From: Methylovulum miyakonense HT12
GTDB taxonomy: Bacteria > Pseudomonadota > Gammaproteobacteria > Methylococcales > Methylomonadaceae
Length of the DNA: 64,000 nt
Reading direction: 5' to 3'
Assembly: GCF_000384075.1 (NCBI RefSeq)
Contig: NZ_KB913025.1
Span: 746,118-810,117, forward strand
Shown: positions 29,765-39,392 of the stretch, piece by piece
How the letters are laid out: every line of letters begins with the position of its first letter
Numbering within the stretch: position 1 is the first letter of the stretch
Notes under the pieces: model-generated
What the model was told of the DNA's origin: nothing
What the model saw: the letters and a program-made list of their open reading frames with translations, nothing else
The model's database searches: none
Program-made: the position numbers and the translations under genes

Positions 29765-31220
29765 GTTGGGGTTCCTGTCGTCACCCCCATAGGCATCAAC
29801 TTAAGAAAACGCATCAGCCATATCAAAGCGTTGGGAGGTATTGGGCTTGGTCTTTCGGGTGTTAAGCGAACAGCCATAGTTGAAACGGTCAGCCAATTCT
29901 TTTAACAACCCGGTTAACGAATCCAGGTCATTGATGCAAGCCGCCAAGCGTGCCGATTGCTCCCTGACCCTTTGGCAGCCTTTGACCAAGCTGCGTTCCT
30001 GTAGTTGCCATAAGCCTGTCAGCACAACCCAATGCTGGACCACCACACCCAACAGCTTTGCGTAAACCTCGCAAAGGATGCGATGGGGTTTTTCGCTCCG
30101 CGAATGCCCCAGTTTGCCATGGGTTTTCCATAGCTTGAACAGCAATTCGATTTGCCAGCGCACGCCATAAAGGATAAAACATTCGTCGAGGCTGAGCTTT
30201 TCAGGGGCGACGTTAGTGATTAGGATATTCCAGTCGCAGCCCGCCAAGCTCTCCGCCGTGGGCATCCTGCCGTTATCGCGGGCATTGGCGGTCATCTTCG
30301 CCCGCCGCTTCGCGCGTGCCCCATCCGGCAGTTGCCAGACCAGCAGCCTTGCGGGCAATTGTTCGGCCACACCCACGCGGACGTACATTTCCTGGCGAGT
30401 GACACCTTGTTTGAGCCAAGCCAGCAGGTTAATAGGCTGGCCGTCCATCGCCAGTACGCTGGTGCGCGGTTGCAGGCGGGATAGCCAGAATTCGCCGCGC
30501 CCGTGCTGGGCCTTCATCCGGGCCAGGTTGAAATAGCCCAAGTCCTGCAGGCGCAGGCTGCCCGGTTCATGGGTCGCCGCGGCCACCGGGCTGCGGTTGT
30601 CCGAGTGGCGGCCCGGCAACAGCCCGATATGCAACGCCCCCGTTTTCAGTTCCAAACGGGTGTCCAATTTCATGCCCGCTTCGCTGCCGCTCCCTGCGCC
30701 GCCGCTGCCTTGCCAAACGCCCGCCAGCACGGCGGGCAAGGGCACGGTGCTACAATCCGCCACGTACACGGCGGTGAACCGGTTCAGCAAGTTAACGTCA
30801 AGCAAGTCCCCTGCCACAAAAACTTGGGCGACGGCTTCCTCCAGGACGCTCTGCATAAACCCGCAGGCTTTTTCGTCAAAACGTTTGTCCAGGCCTTGCG
30901 CGGATACCCTAAGGCCATGCGCGTAGCCCGCCCGCGCCAAGCCTTCCACCGAGGGCGTATGGTTTTGTAGCCACCCGAACAGCAATGTTTTTACAAAATT
31001 TGATCCGGTGATTTTACGCTGCCGCCCGATAAACCCGTTTTTTTGCCAAACTGTCGGCTTTGCCGTTTAAAACGTGTTGCAATGCCCGTGCTACGCTTGA
31101 AAAAATGTCCATGTCCCGATTCCTTCTGATAGTTGTTTGGCTTATCATGCGTGAAATCAGAGATGTTCGTCTAAATTTCCTTAAGTTGATGCCTATGGGG
31201 GTGACGACAGGAACCCCAAC
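29765..31220 (-). mobile_element. IS4-family element with 41-bp perfect terminal inverted repeats
   Basis: Bases 29765-29805 are the exact reverse complement of 31180-31220. Between them lies a frameshifted IS4-type transposase. The outer 20 bp of each repeat (GTTGGGGTTCCTGTCGTCAC) differ by one base from the REP copy at 31241-31260, so the true IS end may be internal, near CCCCCATAGGC, with REP sequence outside. I find no convincing target duplication on either reading. Confidence 0.7.
29801..31112 (-). pseudogene. IS4-family transposase, frameshifted at an A7 run
   Basis: The N-terminal part starts at ATG 31112 (MDIFSSVARALQHVL) and stops shortly after an A7 tract (T7 at 31038-31044 on the plus strand). 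Dropping one A puts LAKNGFIGRQRKITGSN in frame with the long remainder, which has no good start of its own. The remainder carries the IS4 DDE residues (VADCSTV, then DLGYFNL) and the YREK signature YGVRWQIELLFKLWK. It is either a simple one-base insertion pseudogene or a gene rescued by slippage on the homopolymer; the first is the default. Confidence 0.8.
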
Positions 31221-31240
31221 AATCCCATAGACACCCATTT

Positions 31241-31266
31241 GTTGGGGTTCCTATCGTCACCCCAAC
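31241..31266. repeat. REP-like palindrome upstream of RAYT
   Basis: GTTGGGGT (31241-31248) and ACCCCAAC (31259-31266) around TCCTATCGTC, 16 bp before the RAYT ATG. Nearly identical in its first 20 bases to the ends of the adjacent IS4 element. Confidence 0.65.
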
Positions 31267-31385
31267 CTACAGAGGATTTTTTATGCGTTACCGTCGTGCC
31301 AATGTAGCCGGAGCTTGTTATTTTTTCACGGTTAATTTGGCGGAACGCAAAAGCCGTTTGTTAGTTGAGCAGGTGGATTTGTTAA

Positions 31386-32433
31386 GGCTATGTTTGCGTT
31401 AATAGTTGAATCTGAACTTTTGTACTCACCCTGGTCTCATTGGGACAGGGGGTGGAACAATGAAGACAAAAGCCTATTGCGAGTGGTTGGAAGGGGTGGG
31501 CCGCCTCACCCGAAAGCAACGGACAGCCGTGCTCGTCCAGCTGAATGCGGCGGAATCCCGTGAAGCCATCGTCAGTGAATTGGAGAGCGGACACCTGCGC
31601 CCGTGCCCGCATTGCCAGAGCGGGCGACTGGGCCGCTGGGGCAGGCAATCGGGGTTACAGCGGTTCCGCTGCCGGGACTGCGGAAAATGTTTTAATGCTT
31701 TAACGGGCACCCCGCTTGCGCGGTTGCGGCATAAAGAGCGCTGGTTCGATTATAGCCAAGCCTTGATTGAAGGGCTCACCGTCCGTAAAGCCGCCGAGCG
31801 TTGTGGCGTGGCTAAAACCACGAGCTTTCGCTGGCGGCACCGTTTTCTCACCGAGGTGGCCGGGCTGAAGGCGACTGGCTTGACCGGCATTGTCGAAGCG
31901 GACGAAACCTATTTTCCGTTGTCATTCAAAGGCTCACGACAGTTACCAAGGCCGCCGCACCGCCGTGGCCATGCGGCCCATCAACGCGGGACGGGGGACG
32001 GTCAAGTGCCGGTATTGGTGCTACGTGACCGTCATGGTACCACCACCGACTTCAAACTGACGGCGGCCACGCAAGCCGAAGAGGCGCCCATTATTGGCCG
32101 CGTCGTCGTAGCGGACGCCGTGCTATGCACCGATGGCGGCGCAAGTCTCAAAGGCGCGGCGCGTCAGGCGGGTATTGCGCATCGTGCATTGAACCTATCG
32201 GCGGGGATTCGTGTGCTGGCCGGGGTTTACCACATCCAAAATGTCAATGCGTATGACAGCCGCCTCAAAACTTGGATGCGGCGGTTCCATGGGGTCGCCA
32301 CCAAATACCTTGATAACTATCTGGGCTGGCGGCGCGGACTGGAGCGATGGGGCGAACAAATCACCCCCGGCGTCATCCTGCAAGCCGCTGTGGGGCGTTG
32401 CGTACCTTTCCAACTATTAACGCAAACATAGCC
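31386..32433 (+). mobile_element. ISXO2-type (IS1595 family) insertion sequence, copy 1
   Basis: 1048 bp with 23-bp perfect terminal inverted repeats (31386-31408 and 32411-32433), flanked by an 8-bp target duplication TTTGTTAA (31378-31385 and 32434-32441). 8-bp duplications are typical of IS1595 elements. It is inserted in the RAYT gene. A second copy of identical length with the same predicted protein lies at 59018-60065 in the opposite orientation. Confidence 0.95.
31460..32431 (+). CDS. ISXO2-type transposase
   Basis: 323 residues from ATG 31460 (MKTKAYCEWLEGVGRL); a TTG at 31406 would add 18 residues read from the terminal repeat. The N-terminal zinc ribbon (CPHCQSGRLGRWGRQ, then FRCRDCGKCF) and a helix-turn-helix (VRKAAERCGVAKTTSFRWRHRF) precede the DDE domain, with acidic residues in GIVEADETYF and VLCTDGG and the family motif HIQNVNAYDSRLKTW. 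The stop codon lies in the right terminal repeat. It appears intact, and so does the second copy. Confidence 0.93.
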   Translation: MKTKAYCEWLEGVGRLTRKQRTAVLVQLNAAESREAIVSELESGHLRPCPHCQSGRLGRWGRQSGLQRFRCRDCGKCFNALTGTPLARLRHKERWFDYSQALIEGLTVRKAAERCGVAKTTSFRWRHRFLTEVAGLKATGLTGIVEADETYFPLSFKGSRQLPRPPHRRGHAAHQRGTGDGQVPVLVLRDRHGTTTDFKLTAATQAEEAPIIGRVVVADAVLCTDGGASLKGAARQAGIAHRALNLSAGIRVLAGVYHIQNVNAYDSRLKTWMRRFHGVATKYLDNYLGWRRGLERWGEQITPGVILQAAVGRCVPFQLLTQT

Positions 32434-32885
32434 TTTGTTAAGGTCATCGGTACGGCGGGTGCAATTGGCGCATCCGTTTGTCATTGATGCGATGGTGGTA
32501 ATGCCTGACCATTTGCATTGTTTGTGGACATTGCCGGAAAACGATGGTGATTTTTCTACCCGTTGGGGGTTGATAAAAGCAGGTTTTTCAAGACAACTTG
32601 CGGCAACAGAAAGGGTATCCATAAGCCGGAAAAGCAAGGGCGAGCGTGGTGTCTGGCAACGTCGGTTTTGGGAACACCTGATCCGCGATGAGTTGGATTT
32701 TGAACGCCATGTGGATTACATCCACTACAATCCCGTTAAACATGGTTATGTGACGAGGCCAGTGGATTGGCAATTTTCAAGCATTCATCGTTATATTAAA
32801 ACCAGATTATTGATGAAAATTGGGCTTGCGGTGATGATTTTGGCTCGATTGGTTTTGGTGAGCAAACGGAGGTCTAACCTCTGTT

Positions 32886-32937
32886 GTTGGGGTTCGTACC
32901 TTTTATGCCCTTGTTGGGTACACCTCAACCTACGATA
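32886..32937. repeat. degenerate REP-like sequence downstream of RAYT
   Basis: GTTGGGGT is followed about 30 nt later by CACCTCAACCTAC, with an inner TTGTTGGGT. It resembles the REP arms at 29719 and 31241 and lies just after the RAYT stop, so REPs flank the RAYT gene on both sides. Confidence 0.5.
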
Positions 32938-32969
32938 TTAAACTCTGAACCTAAATAAAAAGGTAACCC

Positions 32970-33548
32970 ATGAGCCAGCAACTAAAAAAACTCTTAGTTA
33001 AATCCCTCTATCCCCTCGCCACAATCACCAACAAGCTAGACGCACTCCATCGCCTCTGGGCCAACGCCCGCCTGAACAGCGCGTTAAACGGCACGGTGCA
33101 TCCGTCGGTTGTGGTGCTGAACACACCGGAATTGCACGGCACCAGGCAAATCAGCTTAGGGCAAAACCTGTATCTGTACCGCGATTTGTATCTGGAAACC
33201 CAAGACGCGGGAAACATCACCATCGGCAACGATGTGGTATTGTCGCGCGGGGTGCATTTGGTCGCGTTTGCTTCGATTGTGTTGGAAGACGGGGTGATGA
33301 TAGGCGAATATTCCAGTCTGCGTGATGCCAACCACCGTATCGTCGGCGAAGGCTCAATGCGGCATAGCGGACACGAGGGCAAGCCTATCCACATCGGCAA
33401 AAATGCCTGGATAGGCCGTGGCGTGACCATACTGGGCGGCGTGACCATCGGCGCAAACGCGGTGGTCGGCGCCAATGCGGTAGTCACGAAAGACATACCC
33501 GCCGGAGCGGTGGCTGCGGGGGTTCCGGCGCGGGTCATCAAAACTTAA
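32970..33548 (+). CDS. hexapeptide-repeat acyltransferase (WcaF/Maa-like)
   Basis: 192 residues. The C-terminal half is a left-handed beta-helix of hexapeptide repeats (ITIGNDVVLSRGVHLVAF, IGKNAWIGRGVTILGGVTIG, ANAVVGANAVVTKDIPAGAVAAGVPARVI), with the usual G-V-P-A-R-V-I ending. It transfers acetyl or another acyl group to a sugar. The position just before the Wzy-like gene suggests decoration of the EPS repeat unit. The start has a modest AAAGGTAA ribosome-binding site. Confidence 0.9.
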   Translation: MSQQLKKLLVKSLYPLATITNKLDALHRLWANARLNSALNGTVHPSVVVLNTPELHGTRQISLGQNLYLYRDLYLETQDAGNITIGNDVVLSRGVHLVAFASIVLEDGVMIGEYSSLRDANHRIVGEGSMRHSGHEGKPIHIGKNAWIGRGVTILGGVTIGANAVVGANAVVTKDIPAGAVAAGVPARVIKT

Positions 33549-33554
33549 CTCCCG

Positions 33555-34940
33555 ATGCTATCGTACATCGCTTATTTACCTGGAATTTGGGCGTATTACG
33601 TCGCGCAAAACCAGTCTGTCACCAAAGCGTTCATTTGGGTGTACATCCCGACCTTGCTGCTGCTGCCGGATTATTACCGGGCCATCACGCCAGGCTTGCC
33701 TGACCCTTCGTTTAACCAAAGCGCATCGGTGGCTTTGTTCGCGGTCTTTGTCATGAAAGGCTCGCCCGGTTATAAATTCAGCCTTACGGATTTGCTTGTC
33801 GGTTTTTACGCCTTTTCTGTGTCCTTTTCCGAATTCCTTGCTTCCGGTTATGCCGATGCGCAAAACCTGATGTTTTTTGAACTCACGTCGGTGATGTTCC
33901 CCTATATTTTCGCCAAAAGCCTGATCGAGCCGTTTAATTTGCGCTATGACTTTGCCAAAAGCGTGGTGCTGTGTTTGGCCTTCGTTTTTGTCATGAACTT
34001 GTTCGAGAACAAATTTGGCTACAACTTATGGCAAGCCTACTTGGGCATGTTCTTTCCAGGCCAAGGCTTGGGCTGGATCACCACTTTCCGCTTTGGCTTG
34101 GCACGGGCGGCGGGGCCGTATGGGCATTGTCTGCTGGATGGCGTGATTATGGCGGTCGGTTACCGCTTACAACGCTGGTTGCAATGGTCGGACGCCTGGC
34201 CTGCAAAAATGAAACAGCTGGCGTGGGCCCCTTGGTTCAGCCCGGCGCAAATTTTCACCCTCATGATTTTGGGCGGGGTGTTGACGACGTTGGGTAAAGG
34301 CCAATGGTTGGCGGGCATTGTCGCTGCGGGCATCACCATCATTGGCCGTTCCAAACAACGGGTGGCGGCGATGACGGCGGTCATCGCCGTGATGGTGTTT
34401 ATCGGCTTGCCCTTGCTGCTGGCCTTTTTAAGTTATGCGTCGGTCGGGCGAAAAAATGCCAAAGATGATAACCAAGAAACCGCCGCTTACCGTTACGAAC
34501 TGGTGACAGAATACATGGATGTCGCCAGCGAACGCCTATGGTGGGGTTGGGGTTTGATGAAATGGCCGGAAGTCCCTGGCTTTGAATCCATCGACAACCA
34601 TTTTTTGCTGACTTATCTGAACCACGGCGTGATTGCCTTGACCCTATTGCTGGCCATTATGTTAGGCATGATGGTGCGCCTGATTATCCACGGCATGTCG
34701 CGCCCGATGACCGAACCCAAAGGCAGTTCATTGGCGTTTTCATTGGCGGCAATTTTTTTGATGTATTTTATCGCCGTGGCGACCGTGGCGATGATGAACC
34801 AAAGCTGCACCTTGTTCTTTATTATCGTTGGCCTGTCGGATGCGTATTTACGTTTAAGCACTTGGGATGGCGACCAGGGGGGCGGCAAAACCAGGGTGGA
34901 GCCGGATAACCGTAAGTTTAAGTTTCGGAAGGTGCTTTAA
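33555..34940 (+). CDS. O-antigen ligase/polymerase-like (Wzy) membrane protein
   Basis: 461 residues with about ten to twelve hydrophobic segments. A long polar loop lies between the segments near YASVGRKNAKDDNQETAAYRYELVTEYMDVASERLWWGWG and the next helix, seen as AAYRYELVTEYMDVA and LWWGWGLMKWPEVPG. That layout (R-rich loop, then W/G motif, then DNHFLLTYLNHGV) is typical of Wzy/WaaL-type proteins that polymerise repeat units or ligate glycans in the periplasm. It begins 6 bp after the acyltransferase stop. No Wzx flippase is seen in the window. Confidence 0.85.
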   Translation: MLSYIAYLPGIWAYYVAQNQSVTKAFIWVYIPTLLLLPDYYRAITPGLPDPSFNQSASVALFAVFVMKGSPGYKFSLTDLLVGFYAFSVSFSEFLASGYADAQNLMFFELTSVMFPYIFAKSLIEPFNLRYDFAKSVVLCLAFVFVMNLFENKFGYNLWQAYLGMFFPGQGLGWITTFRFGLARAAGPYGHCLLDGVIMAVGYRLQRWLQWSDAWPAKMKQLAWAPWFSPAQIFTLMILGGVLTTLGKGQWLAGIVAAGITIIGRSKQRVAAMTAVIAVMVFIGLPLLLAFLSYASVGRKNAKDDNQETAAYRYELVTEYMDVASERLWWGWGLMKWPEVPGFESIDNHFLLTYLNHGVIALTLLLAIMLGMMVRLIIHGMSRPMTEPKGSSLAFSLAAIFLMYFIAVATVAMMNQSCTLFFIIVGLSDAYLRLSTWDGDQGGGKTRVEPDNRKFKFRKVL

Positions 34941-35051
34941 ATCACACAGATGCCAAACGCAACCCAGTATATTTATACCGCATATTTCAATTGGATATTG
35001 CACCTTCTGGAAATACGCTTTAAACAAAAACATACGGCACATACCCCAAAC

Positions 35052-35085
35052 AAAAAAACCTCCATCCGGTTGCCCAAATGGAGGT
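35052..35085 (-). terminator. terminator of the first RTX gene
   Basis: On the minus strand ACCTCCAT and ATGGAGGT pair around 12 nt (35058-35085), followed by T6. It lies 57 bp past the RTX stop. Confidence 0.85.
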
Positions 35086-35141
35086 CGCTTATGCTTTTAA
35101 CAGCCTCTACATGGCTTAAAGGTAGAATGACTTAGCGGGTT

Positions 35142-38100
35142 TTAGGCAAACAAGAAATCCGTGCTGTTCAGTGCCCCAGTAATGCCTGTCAGCGATATAA
35201 AGGTATCACTTGAGGTAATTGTAGCAGTTGCATCATTAATGATGGCGTAGTGGCCTGCCAACGTGCCCGCAGTAACTGTTACATCATAGATTTGAGCCGT
35301 TGAATTTGATGATGCCACCCCTGCGCTCGCCGACTGGACAGCAGAAGCGAGTGTCGTGAAAGTTCCCGCCGTGGCAACTGTCACAGCATTTACAGATGCT
35401 GTTGTCGAACCAGTAAATGTCATGGTTCCGAAAGCAGAGCTACCGATACCCAATTGGATGGTATCCCCTACGGCTGAACCGTTACCATTAAAATCAGTAA
35501 TGCTGTCAATGTTTACGGCGGAGGTATTGCCTGCCGCGAAACTAGAGCCTTGGGTTGCTGCTTTGTTGGCAATCACAAATTTATCATTGCCCAAGCTACC
35601 CGACATGGTATCGGCTCCGCCAGCCCCGGTAATAGTATCGTTACCCACGCCGCCTTTTAAGGTGTCATTACTGGAAGTGCCGGTAATGGTATGACCCAAT
35701 ACAAAACTTGATGCTGTCAACGTTGATGTAAAGCCAGTCAATTGGACTTCAAAGTCTATGGTACTGGCAATGCCATCCGTATCAGCAATCAGGAAGGTGT
35801 TGGAGCCACTGACATAATAATCCAAGGTATGGGCAGCTGAAACGGTGGTTGGCGTACCGGCTTTCAAACCACCAAATGCCAACGTCCCTGTATCAATAGC
35901 GCTTAAGTCAATGACATCCGGGCCGGCTAGGCTAAAGTCGGTGATGACATCAAAATTGGCCGCCGAGGAGTCTGATGACTGTGTAAAGGTAAACATGTCG
36001 GCACCGGCACCGCCAGTCAGCGTATCTTTGCCGATTCCTCCGTTGATAACATCATTGCCCGCTCCGGCATCCAAAGCATTATTGCTGACGTTGCCGATTA
36101 GGATGTTGGCAGAACTGTTACCTATCCCGTTAATAACCCCAGTACCGGTCAAAGTCAGGTTTTCAACCAATGCATCTGTAATGGTATAAGTGACACTGGC
36201 GTTGACAATATCCAAATTGGCATTAGCGACTGTAGTCGCGGCATGGTCGGCACCAGATGTGCCTGTGCTTTCATCAACCGTATCCCCCGTATCGTCAACA
36301 AAATAAGTATCTACGCCGTTACCGCCATTTAACGTATCGGCACCAGCCTTACCATCCAGCGTGTCATTACCATCAAGACCCACCAAAGTATTGTTGGCAC
36401 CATTACCGTTTAGGATATTATTTGATACGTTACCCGTACCATTTATCGCGCTGATTCCGGTCAAAGTCAGGTTTTCCACATCCACATCGAAGATAGTGTA
36501 AGTGACACTGGACTGGACGAGGTCAGTGCCTTGGCCTGAAGTTTCAGCATTGATTTGGTCACCGTTACCAGCAGCGGTGTTGGTCGTGTCAACAATATAG
36601 GTATCATTACCAGCCCCGCCATCCATAATATCCGCACCCGAGCCGCCATCAAGCGTGTCATCACCTGCGCCGCCAGTAAGCGTGTCAACACCACCCAAAC
36701 CAGAAAGGATGTTGTTTCCCGCATTTCCTGTCAAGACGTTGGCAGAAGCGTTGCCCGTACCATTAATGGCATCGGTATTGGTGACTACACCAGTAAGACC
36801 AGTGAGCGTCAAATTTTCGACATCCACGTCCAATAGGGTGTAAGTGACACGGGACTTGACCAAATCAGTGCCTTGGCTTGCCAACTCAGTGACCACATCG
36901 TTAGTAAAGTCAACGGAGTAGGTGTCATCACCCAAACCGCCCGCCATCGAATCGGCATCAGGCGTGACCCCAGAAATAGCACCCGTATCCGCGGTACCAC
37001 CGACCAAGAGGTCATTACCGCCACCACCTTGCAGGTTGTCCGCGTTATCGCCGCCAATTAAGGTATTGTCACCATTATTGCCGGTAATCGTATTAGCCGC
37101 CGCGTTGCCAGTACCATTAAGGGCGTCGGTGGACGTGGTCGTACCGTTACTACCAGTCAAGGTCAGGTTTTCAATATCGGCATCGGTCAATGTGTAAGTG
37201 ACACTGGCTTTCACCAAATCAGTACCTAACAGCGAGCCTTCAGAGACAGAATCTGATGCGTTATCGACTATGTAAGTGTCATTGCCTAAACCACCGGACA
37301 TCGTATCCGCACCTGTTCCGCCATCAAGAACATCGTTACCGCCCAAGGTGTCGGTCAGGATATCATTGCCAGCCAAGCCAAATAAGGTATTGTTGCTAAT
37401 ATTGCCAGTGATGGTATTGGCTAAAGAATTGCCTGTACCGTTGATAATGGCCGAACCCGTTAGGGTGAGGTTTTCAACACCAATACTGGTATTGCCGCTC
37501 GCGTTGTCATTCAATGCGAAAGTGACCGTGGTGTTGACGAGATCGGTGCCCGCACTTGCCACTTCATTGACAACATCGGTGGTATCGGTGACATTGTACG
37601 TATCATTGCCTGTACCGCCACTCAGGGTGTCCGCCGCCCCGTCACTAGTCAGAGCATCCCCTCCTCCCGTTAAGGTGTCATTACCTGAACCGCCAACCAA
37701 TGAGTCAGCACCTTTCCCGCCGATCAAAATATTGTTGCCACTATTACCTGTGATGGTATTGGCTAAGGAATTGCCTGTGCCGTTGATATTGCCCGTACCC
37801 GTTAAGGTGAGGTTTTCAACTCCAATACTGGTATTGCCGCTCGCGTTGTCATTCAATGAGAAAGTGACAATTGTGTTGACGAGATCGGTGCCTGCATTGG
37901 CGGCTTCATTGACAACATCGGTGGTATCGGTGACATTGTATGTATCATTGCCCGTACCGCCAGTCATGGCATCGGCTGCGCCATCACCAGTCGAAGCATC
38001 CACACCCCCTGTTAAGGTATCATTGCCAGAACCTCCCTTTAGGGTATCCACACCAGCACCACCAATCAGCGTATCATTCCCGCCCAATAAATCGGTCAAA

Positions 38101-39116
38101 GTATCGATACCTGCACCACCATTCAGGGTATTATTACCGCTATTTCCGAATATTGTATTCGCCAAACCATTACCAGTCCCGCTAGTGGCGCTACCCACTA
38201 AACGCAAAATTTCTACCGTCACCGCTTTGGCGCTCATGTCAAAAGAAACTGCACTGCTGATCACCTGATCCGTGGTACCGCTTGTATCAGTAATACTGTC
38301 GTTGGCACTGTCAACAATATAAGTGTCATTGCCACTACTGCCATTCAATGAATCATCACCTGCACCGCCATCCAGAACGTTATTGGCCGAGTTGCCTGTT
38401 ATAGTGTTATTTAAACCGTTACCCCTAGCGTTCACGGCATTGGTTCCAGTTAGCACCAAATTTTCGATTCCAGCCCCCAACGCATAGTCAACGCCCGCAT
38501 TGACAAGGTCAGTGCCTGTGGTGCCAGTGTCGGTGACCAGATCGCCTGCGGTGACAAAATAAGTGTCACTGCCATTTTTACCATCCATGATGTCTATGCC
38601 TGCACCACCATCAAGGCTATTGGCATTGCCATCACCCGCCAAGGTGTCGCTATAGATTGAGCCTATGATGTTTTCAATATTCAGCAGTTTGTCAGTACCG
38701 GCACCAATAGTGTCTTGGGCGGACGTAATGCTTAAGTCAACAGTAACGGCTGAATTGGCGCCCGCATAGGATACGGTATCAATACCGAGCCCACCATCGA
38801 GATAGTCATTAAATTCAGTACCAACCAGAGTATTGGCCAAATCATCGCTGGATGCAGTAACAAAGCCATCACCGATAATCAATTTACTGCCGTCGGCAAA
38901 AATAAAATTTGTACTGGCCACCTGCTTCTGGGTAAAACTAGTTAAGGTCAAGGTAAAACCAGTGGAAAGCTTTATGGTGATATTTGCCCCTGATGTTGCA
39001 ATAATCAAATCAGACGCATGGATACTGTCATTAAACGTTAAAAAATCGGTGGTTAAAAATGCCTGCGACGCATTGCCGCTAGCAATTAATGTAGAGAAAT
39101 CGTAGGTATTAGCCAT
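35142..39116 (-). CDS. RTX repeat calcium-binding protein 1 (1324 aa)
   Basis: Very large acidic protein, probably secreted. A unique ~120-residue N-terminus (ANTYDFSTLIASGNASQAFLTTDFLTF as its opening region) leads into many copies of a ~90-residue module: VENLTLTG..., then INGTGN..ANTITGN, then GGAGNDTL and GGTGNDTYNV RTX nonapeptides (GGxGxDxLx), which bind Ca2+ as beta-rolls. The C-terminus (LTGITGALNSTDFLF) looks like a type I secretion end. There is no N-terminal signal peptide. No T1SS genes lie in the window. The role could be adhesion or surface layer; that is inference. Long open frames on the opposite strand are composition artefacts. Confidence 0.88.
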   Translation of the reverse strand: MANTYDFSTLIASGNASQAFLTTDFLTFNDSIHASDLIIATSGANITIKLSTGFTLTLTSFTQKQVASTNFIFADGSKLIIGDGFVTASSDDLANTLVGTEFNDYLDGGLGIDTVSYAGANSAVTVDLSITSAQDTIGAGTDKLLNIENIIGSIYSDTLAGDGNANSLDGGAGIDIMDGKNGSDTYFVTAGDLVTDTGTTGTDLVNAGVDYALGAGIENLVLTGTNAVNARGNGLNNTITGNSANNVLDGGAGDDSLNGSSGNDTYIVDSANDSITDTSGTTDQVISSAVSFDMSAKAVTVEILRLVGSATSGTGNGLANTIFGNSGNNTLNGGAGIDTLTDLLGGNDTLIGGAGVDTLKGGSGNDTLTGGVDASTGDGAADAMTGGTGNDTYNVTDTTDVVNEAANAGTDLVNTIVTFSLNDNASGNTSIGVENLTLTGTGNINGTGNSLANTITGNSGNNILIGGKGADSLVGGSGNDTLTGGGDALTSDGAADTLSGGTGNDTYNVTDTTDVVNEVASAGTDLVNTTVTFALNDNASGNTSIGVENLTLTGSAIINGTGNSLANTITGNISNNTLFGLAGNDILTDTLGGNDVLDGGTGADTMSGGLGNDTYIVDNASDSVSEGSLLGTDLVKASVTYTLTDADIENLTLTGSNGTTTSTDALNGTGNAAANTITGNNGDNTLIGGDNADNLQGGGGNDLLVGGTADTGAISGVTPDADSMAGGLGDDTYSVDFTNDVVTELASQGTDLVKSRVTYTLLDVDVENLTLTGLTGVVTNTDAINGTGNASANVLTGNAGNNILSGLGGVDTLTGGAGDDTLDGGSGADIMDGGAGNDTYIVDTTNTAAGNGDQINAETSGQGTDLVQSSVTYTIFDVDVENLTLTGISAINGTGNVSNNILNGNGANNTLVGLDGNDTLDGKAGADTLNGGNGVDTYFVDDTGDTVDESTGTSGADHAATTVANANLDIVNASVTYTITDALVENLTLTGTGVINGIGNSSANILIGNVSNNALDAGAGNDVINGGIGKDTLTGGAGADMFTFTQSSDSSAANFDVITDFSLAGPDVIDLSAIDTGTLAFGGLKAGTPTTVSAAHTLDYYVSGSNTFLIADTDGIASTIDFEVQLTGFTSTLTASSFVLGHTITGTSSNDTLKGGVGNDTITGAGGADTMSGSLGNDKFVIANKAATQGSSFAAGNTSAVNIDSITDFNGNGSAVGDTIQLGIGSSAFGTMTFTGSTTASVNAVTVATAGTFTTLASAVQSASAGVASSNSTAQIYDVTVTAGTLAGHYAIINDATATITSSDTFISLTGITGALNSTDFLFA

Positions 39117-39392
39117 ATTTATGACCTCAATAATGAAAAAACAAGTTGATTATAGAATCGGGCGCAGGTTTATAAAATACGCTTATCCTCAAATAAAACA
39201 ATTAACTTTAAGGTGGCACAATCCGTATGAGGGATTAAACAAATTGGACGCAACCAGACCTTAAGCGTACAGCATTTTATACAGATCGTTATACATCAAA
39301 AAAGCGAAGTTTGTTGCTTTTATCTAGGCAAAAAAAAACCCTCACCCGGACGAATGAGGGTTTTATTTCGGCGCTAAACTAAAGCGTTATAA
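39117..39392 (-). terminator. inter-RTX region with terminator of RTX gene 2
   Basis: The hairpin AACCCTCA/TGAGGGTT lies at 39337-39362, followed on the minus strand by T6 or more. It ends the upstream RTX transcript. The remaining ~200 bp is AT-rich and must hold the RTX1 promoter; I cannot single one out. RTX1 has a GAGG-type ribosome-binding site before its ATG. Confidence 0.8.

Larger units (their letters stand above)
31283..32877 (+). pseudogene. REP-associated tyrosine transposase (RAYT), split by an ISXO2-type IS
   Basis: The N-terminal part (31283-31385) reads MRYRRANVAGACYFFTVNL. After the IS, the frame resumes at 32442 with FVIDAMVVMPDHLHCLW, the HxH metal motif of Y1/RAYT transposases. 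The catalytic Tyr region is RHVDYIHYNPVKHGYV. Precise removal of the IS and one 8-bp duplication rejoins the frame (103 + 500 nt). A second lesion near 32804, an apparent one-base deletion, shifts the last ~25 codons; the alternative frame reads DENWACGDDFGSIGFGEQTEV and stops at 32877. So the gene was probably already damaged. Confidence 0.85.

Noticed and set aside
29765..31220. Target-site duplication of the IS4 element
   Set aside because: Flanks on either side of the 41-bp repeats do not match; no duplication could be supported.
35356..38268. Long plus-strand frames rich in Pro, Val and Ser
   Set aside because: They are the antisense reading of Gly/Asp/Asn-rich RTX repeats; a low-complexity artefact with no start signals.
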